DNA of 64,000 bases from Flavobacterium aquicola. GTDB lineage: Bacteria; Bacteroidota; Bacteroidia; Flavobacteriales; Flavobacteriaceae. The notes beneath the pieces are model-generated. The model searched no databases. It saw only the letters and a list, made by a program, of their open reading frames with translations, and was not told the DNA's origin. Shown here one piece after another: positions 43,402 to 52,563 of the stretch. Position numbers and translations under genes: made by a program. Each line of letters starts with the position of its first letter. Positions within the stretch are counted from its first letter, which is position 1. Where the stretch lies: contig NZ_QUNI01000017.1 of assembly GCF_003385115.1 (NCBI RefSeq), positions 1,830-65,829 of the forward strand, written 5' to 3'.

Positions 43402-44553
43402 TTAATCGTTTTTTGGCTCTTTGAAAGATAATTTTAAACATATAAAACCAAAAATTCCCGATAGGAAGGAAGCAATCAAAATGGCAATTTTAGAATACGT
43501 TATAACTTCTTCGCCATCGTTTTTGAAAGCCAGTAAAGTGATAAAAATGGACATAGTAAACCCGATTCCTCCCAGCATTCCGGCTCCCAGAATGTTTTTC
43601 CATTTTAAATCTTTTGGCAGTCTGCAGATTCCGGTACTTACCGCAAGAAATGAAAATAAATAAATTCCCAGTGGTTTTCCTACTGTAAGTCCAAGTATAA
43701 TTCCAGTGGAATTTTCATGACTCAGCCCTTCATGCCAATTGTCATTTATGGCAATACAGGTATTAGCAATTGCAAATAAAGGGAGAATAATGAAGGCTAC
43801 AGGTTTATGTAAAAAGTGCTGTAAGCGGTGGGATGAAGTTTTTTTACCGCCATCTCCAAACGGAATAACAAATGCTAATAATACACCTGTAATGGTAGCA
43901 TGTACTCCAGAGTTCAGCATGAAATACCACATCGCAATTCCTCCGATTAAATAGGGAGCCAAATGGTGCACTTTTCGTCTGTTTAGGATAAATAAGAATC
44001 CCATTATGGCAAATGCAATAAGTAAATTACTAAATGCAATTGTTTGGGTATAAAATAATGCAATGACAAGTATCGCTCCTAAATCGTCAATGACGGCAAG
44101 AGCGGTCAAAAATATTTTTAAAGAAGCAGGAATTCGATTGCCTAATAATGATAATACACCAATAGCAAATGCAATATCGGTAGCCATAGGGATTCCAGCT
44201 CCGTTTTGGGTATGTGTTCCATAATTTAAAGCTAAGAAAATACCTGCTGGTACAATCATGCCACCCAATGCCCCAAAAATTGGGAGTGCCGCATTTTTGA
44301 TATTGGATAATTCACCATGATATATTTCGCGTTCCAGTTCTAATCCAATTAATAAAAAGAAAATAGTCATTAATCCATCATTAATCCAATGAGTAATGGA
44401 GTGATGCCCAATTTCGGTTTCCCAAAAAGCAATATATTCAGTTTGAATTTGAGAGTTAGCAAGCAGTAAAGAAATTATCGTCACAAAAAGCAGCAGTATA
44501 CCGCCTGCTTTTTCGCTATGGAAAAAATCAGTAAATGTTTGGGTTAATTTCAT
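43402..44553 (-). CDS. nhaA: Na+/H+ antiporter NhaA
   Basis: 383 residues and about twelve membrane helices. ALAVIDDLGAILVIALFYT carries the paired Asp residues of the ion site, and GIPMATDIAFAIGVLSLLGNRIP is the other NhaA signature. It extrudes sodium in exchange for protons across the inner membrane. Confidence 0.95.
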   Translation of the reverse strand: MKLTQTFTDFFHSEKAGGILLLFVTIISLLLANSQIQTEYIAFWETEIGHHSITHWINDGLMTIFFLLIGLELEREIYHGELSNIKNAALPIFGALGGMIVPAGIFLALNYGTHTQNGAGIPMATDIAFAIGVLSLLGNRIPASLKIFLTALAVIDDLGAILVIALFYTQTIAFSNLLIAFAIMGFLFILNRRKVHHLAPYLIGGIAMWYFMLNSGVHATITGVLLAFVIPFGDGGKKTSSHRLQHFLHKPVAFIILPLFAIANTCIAINDNWHEGLSHENSTGIILGLTVGKPLGIYLFSFLAVSTGICRLPKDLKWKNILGAGMLGGIGFTMSIFITLLAFKNDGEEVITYSKIAILIASFLSGIFGFICLKLSFKEPKND

Positions 44554-44667
44554 TTTATAATGCTCTTGAATGAATCACGAATTTAAACATTTATAATTTA
44601 ATTTGAGTTCAAACTGCAAACCGTAATTTTTAATTAATTTTGAAAATCTAATTTACTAATCCGCATC

Positions 44668-45618
44668 ATGGACATAAAAATTCTTCATATTGACAGCAAT
44701 CATCCTTTGCTTTGGGAGCAATTGGAACAAGCAGGTTTTATTAATCACGCCGACTTTAGTTCTTCGAAAGAGGAAATAGAAGCCAAGATACAAGACTATC
44801 AGGGAATTGTAATCCGAAGCCGATTTAAAATTGACAAACAGTTTTTAGATAAAGCAACGAACCTGCAATTCATCGCTAGAGTAGGAGCGGGACTGGAAAG
44901 TATCGACTGTGATTATGCCGCTTCCAAAAATGTGGCTCTTATCGCCGCGCCCGAAGGGAATTGCAATGCAGTTGCTGAGCATACTTTAGGAATGATACTG
45001 TCGCTCTTCAATAAATTAAATATTGCCGACAGTGAAATTCGATGCGGAGAATGGAACCGGGAAAAAAACCGAGGTTATGAACTCGATGGCCGAACGGTTG
45101 GTATTATTGGTTATGGAAATATGGGTAAGGCTTTTGCCAAAAAACTTCGTGGTTTTGATGTTGAAGTTCTTTGTTATGATATCAAAGAGAATGTCGGTGA
45201 TGCCAATGCGAGGCAAGTTTCGCTGAAAGAGTTTCAGAAAAAAATTGATGTTTTAAGCCTGCATATTCCGTGGACTCCAGAAACTGATAAAATGGTTGAT
45301 TTAGCCTTTATTAATGCTTTCGCAAAAAATATCTGGATTATTAATACTTCAAGAGGAAAGAATATTGTTACTGCCGATCTGGTTACCGCGATGGAATCTG
45401 GTAAAGTGCTTGGTGCTGGTCTGGATGTTTTGGAATACGAAAAATTATCTTTTGAAACACTTTTTAAAGATAAGAATACTCCAGATGCTTTTCAGTATTT
45501 ATTAGATGGACGAAAAGTGATTCTAACACCTCATATTGCTGGCTGGACTTATGAAAGTCATGAACGATTGGCGCAGGTAATTGTAGATAAAATTAAAGCT
45601 TTATATGTTAATAAATAA
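44668..45618 (+). CDS. D-isomer specific 2-hydroxyacid dehydrogenase
   Basis: 316 residues. NAD-binding GYGNMGKAFAKKLRGFDVEVLCYDIKE, then HIPWTPETDKMV, NTSRGKNIVTADLV, GAGLDVLEYE and catalytic His in TPHIAGWTYESHERL. The catalytic Arg is in NTSRG. It resembles 3-phosphoglycerate dehydrogenase of the short type that lacks the ACT domain; the substrate is not proven. Confidence 0.88.
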   Translation: MDIKILHIDSNHPLLWEQLEQAGFINHADFSSSKEEIEAKIQDYQGIVIRSRFKIDKQFLDKATNLQFIARVGAGLESIDCDYAASKNVALIAAPEGNCNAVAEHTLGMILSLFNKLNIADSEIRCGEWNREKNRGYELDGRTVGIIGYGNMGKAFAKKLRGFDVEVLCYDIKENVGDANARQVSLKEFQKKIDVLSLHIPWTPETDKMVDLAFINAFAKNIWIINTSRGKNIVTADLVTAMESGKVLGAGLDVLEYEKLSFETLFKDKNTPDAFQYLLDGRKVILTPHIAGWTYESHERLAQVIVDKIKALYVNK

Positions 45619-45712
45619 AATTGTAAGTTTTTTAATTGTTTAAAAAGTAGGCATTTGTGATATTTTTTATAATTTAGACAACTATATAATTTAACAAATT
45701 TAATTGTCAGCT

Positions 45713-45991
45713 ATGGAGAATTCAAAAAGAGAAGATTGGAATAACCCTCACCCAGTCCGTCAAGAAAATAAAAAAATTTTAGCAGGGATCTTAGCGTTGA
45801 TTTTCCCATACTTTGGGATTCATAAATTTATTCTAGGATATACTCAGGAAGGAATAATTCAGATTATAATCAGTGTTGTAACTTGTGGAGTAGGCAGTAT
45901 AATAGGCTTTGTAGAGGGAATTATTTACTTGACTAAATCTGATGAAGAATTTTATCAAACGTATCAGGTCGGAAAGAAAGGCTGGTTTTAA
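45713..45991 (+). CDS. TM2-domain membrane protein
   Basis: 92 residues from the ATG at 45713. TM2 pattern: KKILAGILALIFPYFGIHKFILGYTQEGIIQIIISVVTCGVGSIIGFVEGIIYL, two membrane helices with the conserved GIHKF (in place of GxHRF) and GxxEG turns. Function of TM2 proteins is generally unknown. Probably cotranscribed with the next gene. Confidence 0.85.
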   Translation: MENSKREDWNNPHPVRQENKKILAGILALIFPYFGIHKFILGYTQEGIIQIIISVVTCGVGSIIGFVEGIIYLTKSDEEFYQTYQVGKKGWF

Positions 45992-46043
45992 CAAGCTTTT
46001 GCATGATTGTATAAAGCGAAATCAATAAATTGTTTTCATAAAA

Positions 46044-46481
46044 ATGAAACAACAGCGTAAAATACTCGGAATTATAGGAGCTTTATTAACTCTTATAATT
46101 CCGTTTTTTTTAATGTTATACAATCAGAATAACCATCTCGAAACGGATCAGTCTTTATGTCCTTTCAAAATGCTGACTGGTTTACCTTGTCTGGGCTGTG
46201 GTATTACAAAATCATTGGTTTATTTCTATGAAGGTGATTTAAACAAAAGTTTATATTATCATATTTTGGGACCGTTTGTAGCCCTTTTTTGTGTAGCAAC
46301 AATATTAGTTTTATCCGCAGAATTAATTACTAAAAAAGAGTACTTCAATGAAATTCTGTACAATAAAAGACTGGCTTATGTTCTGGCTTGTTTTCTGATT
46401 TGTTATCAGATAGTGAGAATTACTTATTTCATAGAAAATAATACATACGATTCCATTTTAAAAGAATCCATCTGGAAATAG
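46044..46481 (+). CDS. DUF2752 membrane protein
   Basis: 145 residues, three membrane helices. The motif LCPFKMLTGLPCLGCGITKSLVYFYEGDL is the DUF2752 hallmark (CPxxxxTGxPCxxCG). Follows the TM2 gene by 52 bases; TM2 and DUF2752 genes are often adjacent in Bacteroidota. Confidence 0.85.
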   Translation: MKQQRKILGIIGALLTLIIPFFLMLYNQNNHLETDQSLCPFKMLTGLPCLGCGITKSLVYFYEGDLNKSLYYHILGPFVALFCVATILVLSAELITKKEYFNEILYNKRLAYVLACFLICYQIVRITYFIENNTYDSILKESIWK

Positions 46482-46490
46482 ACAGGCATA

Positions 46491-46517
46491 AAAAAATCCC
46501 ATAAGGGATTTTTTTTA
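46491..46517. terminator. bidirectional terminator
   Basis: AAAAATCCC and GGGATTTTT around ATAA, with T-runs on both strands, between convergent genes. Confidence 0.8.
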
Positions 46518-46551
46518 TAATTCTAAATCTGCAGTTTCTGCAGACTGCAAT

Positions 46552-48354
46552 CTATTCTTCTTTATCATTTAACTTACGCTCCAATTCGGCTTGAAATTCT
46601 TCCATAACTGGTTTCATTGTGCTTTCAGGAATATCCGAAATCCGAATGTACATTAATCCATCAATAGCATTATTGAACAATGGATCGACATTAAAAGCGA
46701 CCAGTCTTGCATTCTGCTTGATGTATTTTTTGATCAATACAGGAAGTCTTAAAATACCAGGTTCTAATTCATCTATAAGTTTGTCAAATTTATTTAAATC
46801 AGCTTCAGCTTCATCAAATATAAAATCTTTGTCGGCATCTTTTAGTTTAACCTTGAACTCTTTCTTAGGGTGAACATATTGAGCGATATATGGATCATAA
46901 TAATGAGATTTCATAAACTCAATCATCAAAGATTTAGAAAAATCCGAAAATTGATTGCTGATGCTCACGCCGCCCAATAAAAATTTATGCTCTGGATAAT
47001 GCAGTGTAGTGTGCATAATCCCTCTCCACAATAAGAACAAAGGCATCGGTTTTTGCTGGTAATCTTTAATGATAAAGGCTCTGCCCATATCGATAGATTT
47101 ACTCATCATATCATGCAGTTCAGGTTCGAAACGGAAAAGACCATTCAGATAAAATCCTTCAATACCATATTTTGGAAAAATTTCCGAGCCCAATCCCATA
47201 CGGTATGCGCCAGCAATTAGTTTGGTTTCATCATCCCACAAAAAGAGATGGCGGTAATATTTATCGTATTTGTCAATATCTATAGACTCATTTGTTCCTT
47301 CGCCAACTTCTCTAAAAGTAATTTCGCGCAAACGTCCAATTTCATGAAGAATATTTGGAATCTGTTTAGCTTCAGCAAAAAACACTTCGTAGTTCTTGCT
47401 CTGTAGCAGGCGATGATCTCCTGCTCTCAAAGTTTCAACTTCGGCAATCATTTTCTCTGTACTGGCAGGAGTTACTATTTTCTTAGGTGCTTTCGCTGGT
47501 TTCAAACTAGCTGTATTCAAAAAATTATTTTCTTTTTCAAATGGATTGGCCAGCATGTAGGTTTTTTTTCTCAAGAATTCAGTATACTCTTCTATAGATT
47601 CGTATTCGTTTTGTTCGGCAACAGGAATAGGTTTTCCTACGCGAACTTTGATGATACGATCCTTTTGAGTTAATAATTCCGATGGAAGTTTAGCAGTTCT
47701 AAGAGTGTCATTTATTTTGGATAAAAAATAAAATAAACGACTGTTTTTAGCATGGAAATAAATCGGAACTACAGGAACTTGTGCTTTGCGAATTACTTTT
47801 ATAGCACCTTCTTCCCACGCTTTATCAACCACAAATTTCCCATCTTTATAAGTCGATACTTCTCCGGCAGGGAACATGCCAAGAGGTTTTCCGTCTCGAA
47901 GATGACGCAGTGTTTCCTTAATTCCAACCACGCTGGACTTGGCGTCTTTATGGTTTTCAAAAGGATTTACCGGCATGATATAAGGTTTCATCGGGTCAAT
48001 GCGGTGCAGTAAAAAATTCGCAATGATTTTAAAATTTGGTTCTCTTTCAAGCATTAATTTCAATAGCAGGATACCATCAATTCCTCCAAGCGGATGATTG
48101 GAAATAGTGATATAAGCACCGTCTTTTGGCAGACGTTTAAAGTCTTCCTCCGGAATTTCGAATTTAATTTGAAATTCATCTAATATGGCATTTAGGAAAG
48201 GCAGTTCTTTCAAATGCTTATTCCTGTCATATATTTTGTTTAACGTAGAAATCTTTAAAACTTTCATCAGCAGCCAACCCGAAAAAGTACCGAAAACCCC
48301 GTACTTATCCGTATTTATTGCCTTTGCAACTTCTTTCGCGGTAACTAGACCCAT
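46552..48354 (-). CDS. OlsF-like bifunctional acyltransferase (lysophospholipid acyltransferase + GNAT)
   Basis: 600 residues. The first ~270 are a PlsC-type acyltransferase (TISNHPLGGIDGILLLKLML with the acyl-transfer His and Asp, and GMFPAGEVSTYKDGK). The last ~270 are a hemolysin-type GNAT domain (REITFREVGEGTNESIDIDKYDKYYRHLFLWDDETKLIAGAYRMGLG), as in OlsB-type N-acyltransferases. That fusion is OlsF, which makes ornithine or other amino lipids; both activities in one protein are known in Flavobacterium. Makes outer-membrane amino lipids (inferred from the family). Confidence 0.85.
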   Translation of the reverse strand: MGLVTAKEVAKAINTDKYGVFGTFSGWLLMKVLKISTLNKIYDRNKHLKELPFLNAILDEFQIKFEIPEEDFKRLPKDGAYITISNHPLGGIDGILLLKLMLEREPNFKIIANFLLHRIDPMKPYIMPVNPFENHKDAKSSVVGIKETLRHLRDGKPLGMFPAGEVSTYKDGKFVVDKAWEEGAIKVIRKAQVPVVPIYFHAKNSRLFYFLSKINDTLRTAKLPSELLTQKDRIIKVRVGKPIPVAEQNEYESIEEYTEFLRKKTYMLANPFEKENNFLNTASLKPAKAPKKIVTPASTEKMIAEVETLRAGDHRLLQSKNYEVFFAEAKQIPNILHEIGRLREITFREVGEGTNESIDIDKYDKYYRHLFLWDDETKLIAGAYRMGLGSEIFPKYGIEGFYLNGLFRFEPELHDMMSKSIDMGRAFIIKDYQQKPMPLFLLWRGIMHTTLHYPEHKFLLGGVSISNQFSDFSKSLMIEFMKSHYYDPYIAQYVHPKKEFKVKLKDADKDFIFDEAEADLNKFDKLIDELEPGILRLPVLIKKYIKQNARLVAFNVDPLFNNAIDGLMYIRISDIPESTMKPVMEEFQAELERKLNDKEE

Positions 48355-48444
48355 CTATTTTTTCTTTTTTGAGCAAGAGACAAAGATAGCAAAATACTCC
48401 ATTTTTTTATGTTTTTTTTTGAATCAATCTTTCTGCTTTTTTAC

Positions 48445-48452
48445 TACTTTTG
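48445..48452 (+). promoter_or_regulatory. candidate -7 box (TACTTTTG) of the exonuclease gene
   Basis: TACTTTTG matches TAnnTTTG, about 30 bases before the ATG at 48483. A TTTG lies 23 bases upstream, slightly farther than the usual 19-21. Confidence 0.35.
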
Positions 48453-48482
48453 GATTCCACAGTAAAAAACAAATTTATACAA

Positions 48483-49244
48483 ATGAAGATAATCTCATAC
48501 AACGTAAACGGAATTAGGGCTGCAATTACTAAAGGATTTATAGAATGGTTGCAACAGGCCAACCCCGATGTTATCTGCCTGCAGGAAATTAAAGCGACCG
48601 AAGAGCAGATTCCCGTTTCCGATATTACCGCGGCAGGTTATCCTTATCAATATTATTATCCTGCCACCAAAAAAGGCTATAGCGGTGTTGCCATTCTTTC
48701 CAAAATAAAACCCAATAATGTGGTTTATGGAACCGGTATTCAGCACATGGATTTTGAAGGAAGAAACCTTCGTGCCGATTTTGACGATTGTTCGGTGATG
48801 AGTCTGTATCTGCCGTCGGGAACCAATATTGATCGTTTGAGCCATAAGTTTATGTACATGGATGATTTTCAAAACTATATTGACATTCTGAAAAGTACCA
48901 TTCCCAACCTGATTATCTGCGGAGATTACAACATTTGCCATGAGGCGATTGATATTCATGATCCTATCAGAAACAAAAACGTATCAGGGTTTCTGCCCGA
49001 AGAAAGAGCTTGGCTGGACAAATTCATGAAATCCGGTTTTGTAGACAGTTTTCGCCATTTCAACAGTGAACCGCACCAATATTCTTGGTGGAGTTACCGC
49101 GCTGGAGCAAGAGGGAATAACAAAGGCTGGCGCATCGATTATAATTTAGTAAGTGATTCACTAAAACATAAATTAAAAAGAGCCGTTATATTGCCAGACG
49201 CAATACATTCTGATCATTGTCCGGTTTTGGTCGAAATTGAATAA
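48483..49244 (+). CDS. xth: exodeoxyribonuclease III
   Basis: 253 residues from the ATG at 48483 (MKIISYNVNGIRAA). Endonuclease/exonuclease/phosphatase fold with CLQEIKA (metal Glu), GDYNICHEAIDI, WWSYRAGARGNNKGWRIDY and SDHCPVLVEIE (catalytic Asp-His). Repairs abasic sites by cutting DNA 5' to them and removing 3' blocks. Length typical. Confidence 0.95.
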   Translation: MKIISYNVNGIRAAITKGFIEWLQQANPDVICLQEIKATEEQIPVSDITAAGYPYQYYYPATKKGYSGVAILSKIKPNNVVYGTGIQHMDFEGRNLRADFDDCSVMSLYLPSGTNIDRLSHKFMYMDDFQNYIDILKSTIPNLIICGDYNICHEAIDIHDPIRNKNVSGFLPEERAWLDKFMKSGFVDSFRHFNSEPHQYSWWSYRAGARGNNKGWRIDYNLVSDSLKHKLKRAVILPDAIHSDHCPVLVEIE

Positions 49245-49253
49245 TTGAAATTT

Positions 49254-49406
49254 TTAGGAGCTAATCCAGCTGTCCGTTACAATCTTGTTTGCAAAAATCT
49301 TTTTTTGTAAGCCACTGCAGGAGCTTCCGCTGGTCGCTCTGCACCGGCAACAAAAAAATAGATTTTTTACAAACAAAGATTTCCACTTCCATCTGGGCTA
49401 GGCTTA
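49254..49406 (+). repeat. dispersed structured intergenic element, copy 2
   Basis: GGAGCTAATCCAGCTGTCC, GTTACAATCTTGTTTGC, then a longer inner part including GCCACTGCAGGAGC and the arm pair around GATTTTTTACAAAC, closing with GATTTCCACTTCCATC and TGGGCTAGGCTT. Same outer ends as copy 1, different and larger inner hairpin. The inner part contains another inverted piece (GCAGGAGCTTCC...). Confidence 0.65.
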
Positions 49407-49466
49407 CCAGATTTTAAGAAATTTTGATTTAAAAAAAGAGAGTACAACATTCAAAAATAAATAAAA

Positions 49467-50405
49467 ATGATAAAAAGAATTTCCATTGGACTTTTAATTC
49501 TTGCATTGAGCACTTCTTGCGTTTCCAAGAAAATCTACAATGATCTTGAAAACCAATTTGCCAATCTAAAAAAAGAAAATCGAGCCATTTCTGATGAAAA
49601 TGCTGCCCTTTTGGCTTCCAAAAAACAATTGGAATCGGAGAAAGAAGCATTGAAAAAGAATTTGGATGAGGTAAATTCAAATCTAGCCAAAGTTCAGGCT
49701 GATTTGGCTGCTGCCAAAGATAAAATGAAAGTGATGCAGGATTCTTATGCCGCTCTTGAAAAAAACAGCAATGAATCATTGGAAGCCAATATGAAAAAGA
49801 ACCGTGATTTATTGGCGCAGCTGGATGCTAAAGCAAAAGCACTTGCAGATGAACAGGCAAAGCTTAATGCAAGTAGCCAGCGTTTGAAAGAACTGGAAGA
49901 TTTAATTGCTGCTAAAGAAGCCAGCATGAAAAAACTAAAAGAAACACTTTCAAAAGCGCTGAATGGTTTTGAAGGCAAAGGTTTGACAGTGGAACAAAAA
50001 AATGGAAAAGTATATGTTTCTATGGAAAACAAACTGCTTTTCAATTCAGGAAGCTGGGCAGTTGGTGCCGAAGGAAAAAAAGCAGTTGTTGAGGTAGGGA
50101 AAGTATTAGGTGACAATCCAGATATTTCGGTATTGATAGAAGGTCATACTGATAATGATCCGTATGAAGGTTCAGGTCCAATTGCCGACAACTGGGATCT
50201 TTCAACCAAAAGAGCAACGGCAATTGTTACTATTTTGGGTGAAAACAAAAAAGTGAACAAACAAAATCTTACTGCTGCAGGACGCAGTGAATATTCGCCA
50301 TTAGCAAGCAACAGCACAGCTGAGGGAAAATCTAAAAACCGCAGAATTGAAATAATCCTGACTCCTAAATTGGACGAAATTTCTAAAATGCTGAATGATT
50401 TTTAG
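49467..50405 (+). CDS. OmpA-family lipoprotein with coiled-coil
   Basis: 312 residues; lipoprotein signal with Cys at residue 18 (LILALSTSCVSKK). Long coiled-coil (about residues 25-165, rich in Lys/Glu/Ala heptads) and a C-terminal OmpA domain with NKLLFNSGSWAVGAEG, SVLIEGHTDNDP and GRSEYSPLASNSTAEGKSKNRRIEIIL. It links the outer membrane to peptidoglycan. Confidence 0.9.
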   Translation: MIKRISIGLLILALSTSCVSKKIYNDLENQFANLKKENRAISDENAALLASKKQLESEKEALKKNLDEVNSNLAKVQADLAAAKDKMKVMQDSYAALEKNSNESLEANMKKNRDLLAQLDAKAKALADEQAKLNASSQRLKELEDLIAAKEASMKKLKETLSKALNGFEGKGLTVEQKNGKVYVSMENKLLFNSGSWAVGAEGKKAVVEVGKVLGDNPDISVLIEGHTDNDPYEGSGPIADNWDLSTKRATAIVTILGENKKVNKQNLTAAGRSEYSPLASNSTAEGKSKNRRIEIILTPKLDEISKMLNDF

Positions 50406-50445
50406 GGAGTTGCTGAATATTTTAGAGACTAAGTATCAAAGTTAC

Positions 50446-50481
50446 AAAAAAGGTTTACGTGCAAACGTGAACCTTTTTTAT
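50446..50481. terminator. terminator of the OmpA-like gene
   Basis: AAAAAAGGTTTACGT and ACGTGAACCTTTTTT arms with a GCAA loop; also suits the convergent toxin gene. Confidence 0.75.
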
Positions 50482-50497
50482 TGGAATGAATATGACT

Positions 50498-50815
50498 TTA
50501 AAGTCTCTTTTTTAATTTAGTTCTGTCTTGTTTGTTGTGAAGGATTGCAACGATTGTGATTTGTTTTATATCTTCTTCAATGTAAAAATGAACTCCGTAT
50601 GGAAATATTTTCGGATGAGCAATGCGAATATTTTTAAATATTGGGGAATAGATAAAAGGATTTTTTTGAATCTTTAAAATGATTTCTTTTATTGCTTTCG
50701 CAAAACGTTCTTCTAAATCAGTATCAGGACTTTGTTCATAGTACCATAATTTGGCTTCATCAATATCTCTTTCTACTTCTTCAAAATAGTTTAGTTCAAA
50801 ATCAAACACAATCAT
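50498..50815 (-). CDS. ParE/RelE-type toxin
   Basis: 105 residues. EVERDIDEAKLWYYEQSPDTDLEERFAKAIKEIILKIQKNPFIYSPIFKNIRIAHPKIFPYGVHFYIEEDIKQITIVAILHNKQD matches the RelE/ParE fold (long helix pair, IR..FPYGVHFYI strand, VxAILHxxxD end). Likely targets gyrase (ParE) or ribosome-bound mRNA (RelE). Overlaps the antitoxin gene by 4 bases, as toxin-antitoxin operons usually do. Confidence 0.85.
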   Translation of the reverse strand: MIVFDFELNYFEEVERDIDEAKLWYYEQSPDTDLEERFAKAIKEIILKIQKNPFIYSPIFKNIRIAHPKIFPYGVHFYIEEDIKQITIVAILHNKQDRTKLKKRL

Positions 50816-51048
50816 TTTTTGACTTTTTTATCGAGCGCATCAAAAAGACCTTTAATTGGTTTTACTTTTTCTGGGTTTTTAGAAATTGCTTCAATTCTTG
50901 AAGACAAAATTTCTTTTTGCCAATCAGGTATATCGTCAGTGATTTCTTCAATATCAGGGTATTGTTTTTTAATTAAATCCCATTCTTGAGCAGGAATATA
51001 TACGCCCGAATTATTTCCGTCACTATCATGTAAAACTTGTAGTTTCAT
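50812..51048 (-). CDS. antitoxin partner of the ParE/RelE-type toxin
   Basis: 78 residues, mixed charge, starts MKLQVLHDSDGNNSGVYIPAQEWDLIKKQYPDIEE and ends with a Lys-rich helix (EKVKPIKGLFDALDKKVKK). It precedes and overlaps the toxin gene by 4 bases, the usual order. No DNA-binding domain recognised; the start resembles antitoxins of RelE-family Bacteroidota modules. Confidence 0.7.
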   Translation of the reverse strand: MKLQVLHDSDGNNSGVYIPAQEWDLIKKQYPDIEEITDDIPDWQKEILSSRIEAISKNPEKVKPIKGLFDALDKKVKK

Positions 51049-51212
51049 AATTAGTTTGCTGATTAAATGGTTACTTAAAAGATACTGTTAATTACAAATT
51101 TACAAAAAAAATAGGTAAAGACGGGTAATTTGGTTTCAGGCAAACATTCAATTCCTATTAATCCGATTCTAATTTGTTGCAATTCTAAAAATGCTAAACG
51201 ATAAATTAATTT

Positions 51213-51220
51213 TATCTTTG
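51213..51220 (+). promoter_or_regulatory. candidate -7 box (TATCTTTG) of the aldo/keto reductase gene
   Basis: TATCTTTG fits TAnnTTTG, 60 bases before the ATG at 51280; no good -33 element is visible. Confidence 0.35.
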
Positions 51221-51279
51221 CTTTCAATAAAAAAAAACTTAGTTTCTTAGCATCTCAGAAACTCAGCAACTTAAAAAAA

Positions 51280-52317
51280 ATGAAATATACCACTTTACCA
51301 AATACCGATATCAAAGTCAGTAAAATATGCCTTGGCACAATGACTTTTGGCCAGCAGAATACGGAATCAGAAGGACATGCCCAAATGGATTATGTACTCG
51401 AGAAAGGAGTCAATTTTTTTGATACTGCCGAGATGTATTCTATTCCAAGCAGGGAAGAAACGTACGGAAGCACCGAAAGAATTATTGGTACTTGGCTGAA
51501 GAAAACAGGAAAAAGAGAAGAAATTGTTTTGGCTTCCAAAATTGCAGGACCAAATCCTCTTTTTGGTTATATGCGTGAAAAACTTGATTTTTCGCCAGCA
51601 AGTATTCAATATGCTTTGGACAAAAGTCTGCAGCGTCTTCAAACCGATTATTTGGATATTTATCAATTACATTGGCCGGAGCGTAAAACGAATTGTTTTG
51701 GACAGCGCGGGCTTAAAATTCAGGATGATGCTTGGGAAGATAATATTCATGAGGTTTTGGAGACTTTAGACAGTCTGATTAAAGCTGGAAAAATAAAACA
51801 TGTTGGAGTTTCTAATGAAAATCCTTGGGGAATGATGCGTTTTCTGGAAGAAAGTAAGTACAACAATCTGCCAAGAATTAAAACGATCCAGAATCCCTAT
51901 TCTTTGCTGAACCGCCTTTTCGAAAATGCTTCTGCTGAGGTTTGTCTTCGCGAAAATGTGGGATTATTGGCATATTCGCCATTGGCTTTTGGAGTTTTGT
52001 CCGGAAAATTTTTGACAGGTGAAAGTCATCCCAATGCTAGATTGACTTTGTTTCCGCAATATGCAAGATACAGCAGTACTCAATCTACAGAAGCGACTAA
52101 ATTATACCAAAAAATTGCCCATAAACACGGATTGACATTAACTCAGTTGGCTCAGGCTTTTGTCCTGCACCAGCCTTTTGTGACCAGTTCAATCATCGGA
52201 GCTACAACAATAGAACAGCTCAAAGAAAATATTGCAACTATTGACGTTGTTTTATCAAAAGAAATTTTAGATGAGATTAACGCCGTTCAGGCTGTTATTC
52301 CTGATCCGGCGCCATAA
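51280..52317 (+). CDS. aldo/keto reductase, Tas-like
   Basis: 345 residues, TIM-barrel AKR. DTAEMYSIP (Asp and Tyr), then ASKIAG (Lys), QLHWPE (His), and NADPH site SSIIGATTIEQLKENIATI. N-terminal KVSKICLGTMTFGQQNTESEGHAQMDYVL and length fit the Tas subgroup. Substrate unknown. Confidence 0.9.
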   Translation: MKYTTLPNTDIKVSKICLGTMTFGQQNTESEGHAQMDYVLEKGVNFFDTAEMYSIPSREETYGSTERIIGTWLKKTGKREEIVLASKIAGPNPLFGYMREKLDFSPASIQYALDKSLQRLQTDYLDIYQLHWPERKTNCFGQRGLKIQDDAWEDNIHEVLETLDSLIKAGKIKHVGVSNENPWGMMRFLEESKYNNLPRIKTIQNPYSLLNRLFENASAEVCLRENVGLLAYSPLAFGVLSGKFLTGESHPNARLTLFPQYARYSSTQSTEATKLYQKIAHKHGLTLTQLAQAFVLHQPFVTSSIIGATTIEQLKENIATIDVVLSKEILDEINAVQAVIPDPAP

Positions 52318-52340
52318 GATAATAGTAAATTTGAATAAGT

Positions 52341-52377
52341 AACCCTGTCAGAGTTTTAAACTCTGACAGGGTTTTTT
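52341..52377 (+). terminator. terminator of the aldo/keto reductase gene
   Basis: AACCCTGTCAGAGTTT and AAACTCTGACAGGGTT, a perfect 16-bp stem, followed by a T-run. Confidence 0.85.
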
Positions 52378-52408
52378 ATCTTAAAAGCTTTTAGAATTAC
52401 CAAATTTC

Positions 52409-52510
52409 TAGTGTAGCCCCGATGGAAATGGCATCTCCCGATTTAGAAAAACAAGGCTTTTTAGCCGTAGTTTTTATTTATCGGGAATATAATGGACAGC
52501 GGGACAAATG
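52409..52510 (-). repeat. dispersed structured intergenic element, copy 3
   Basis: Reverse orientation. On the minus strand: CCCGCTGTCC, ATTCCCGATAA... inner hairpin ...ATCGGGAGATGCC, then CCATCGGGGCTACAC. Outer ends match copies 1 and 2 (CCCGCTATCC, ATTATCGGGGCTAGG). Confidence 0.6.
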
Positions 52511-52563
52511 CTGTGCTGAAAAGCAATTATTCTGCTCATAAAAACAAGTTTACGGATTTTTCT

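Noticed and set aside
48495-48959. Minus-strand 154-residue ORF within the exonuclease III gene
   Set aside because: It lies fully antisense to a well-recognised gene with all its motifs; composition is a by-product of that coding sequence.
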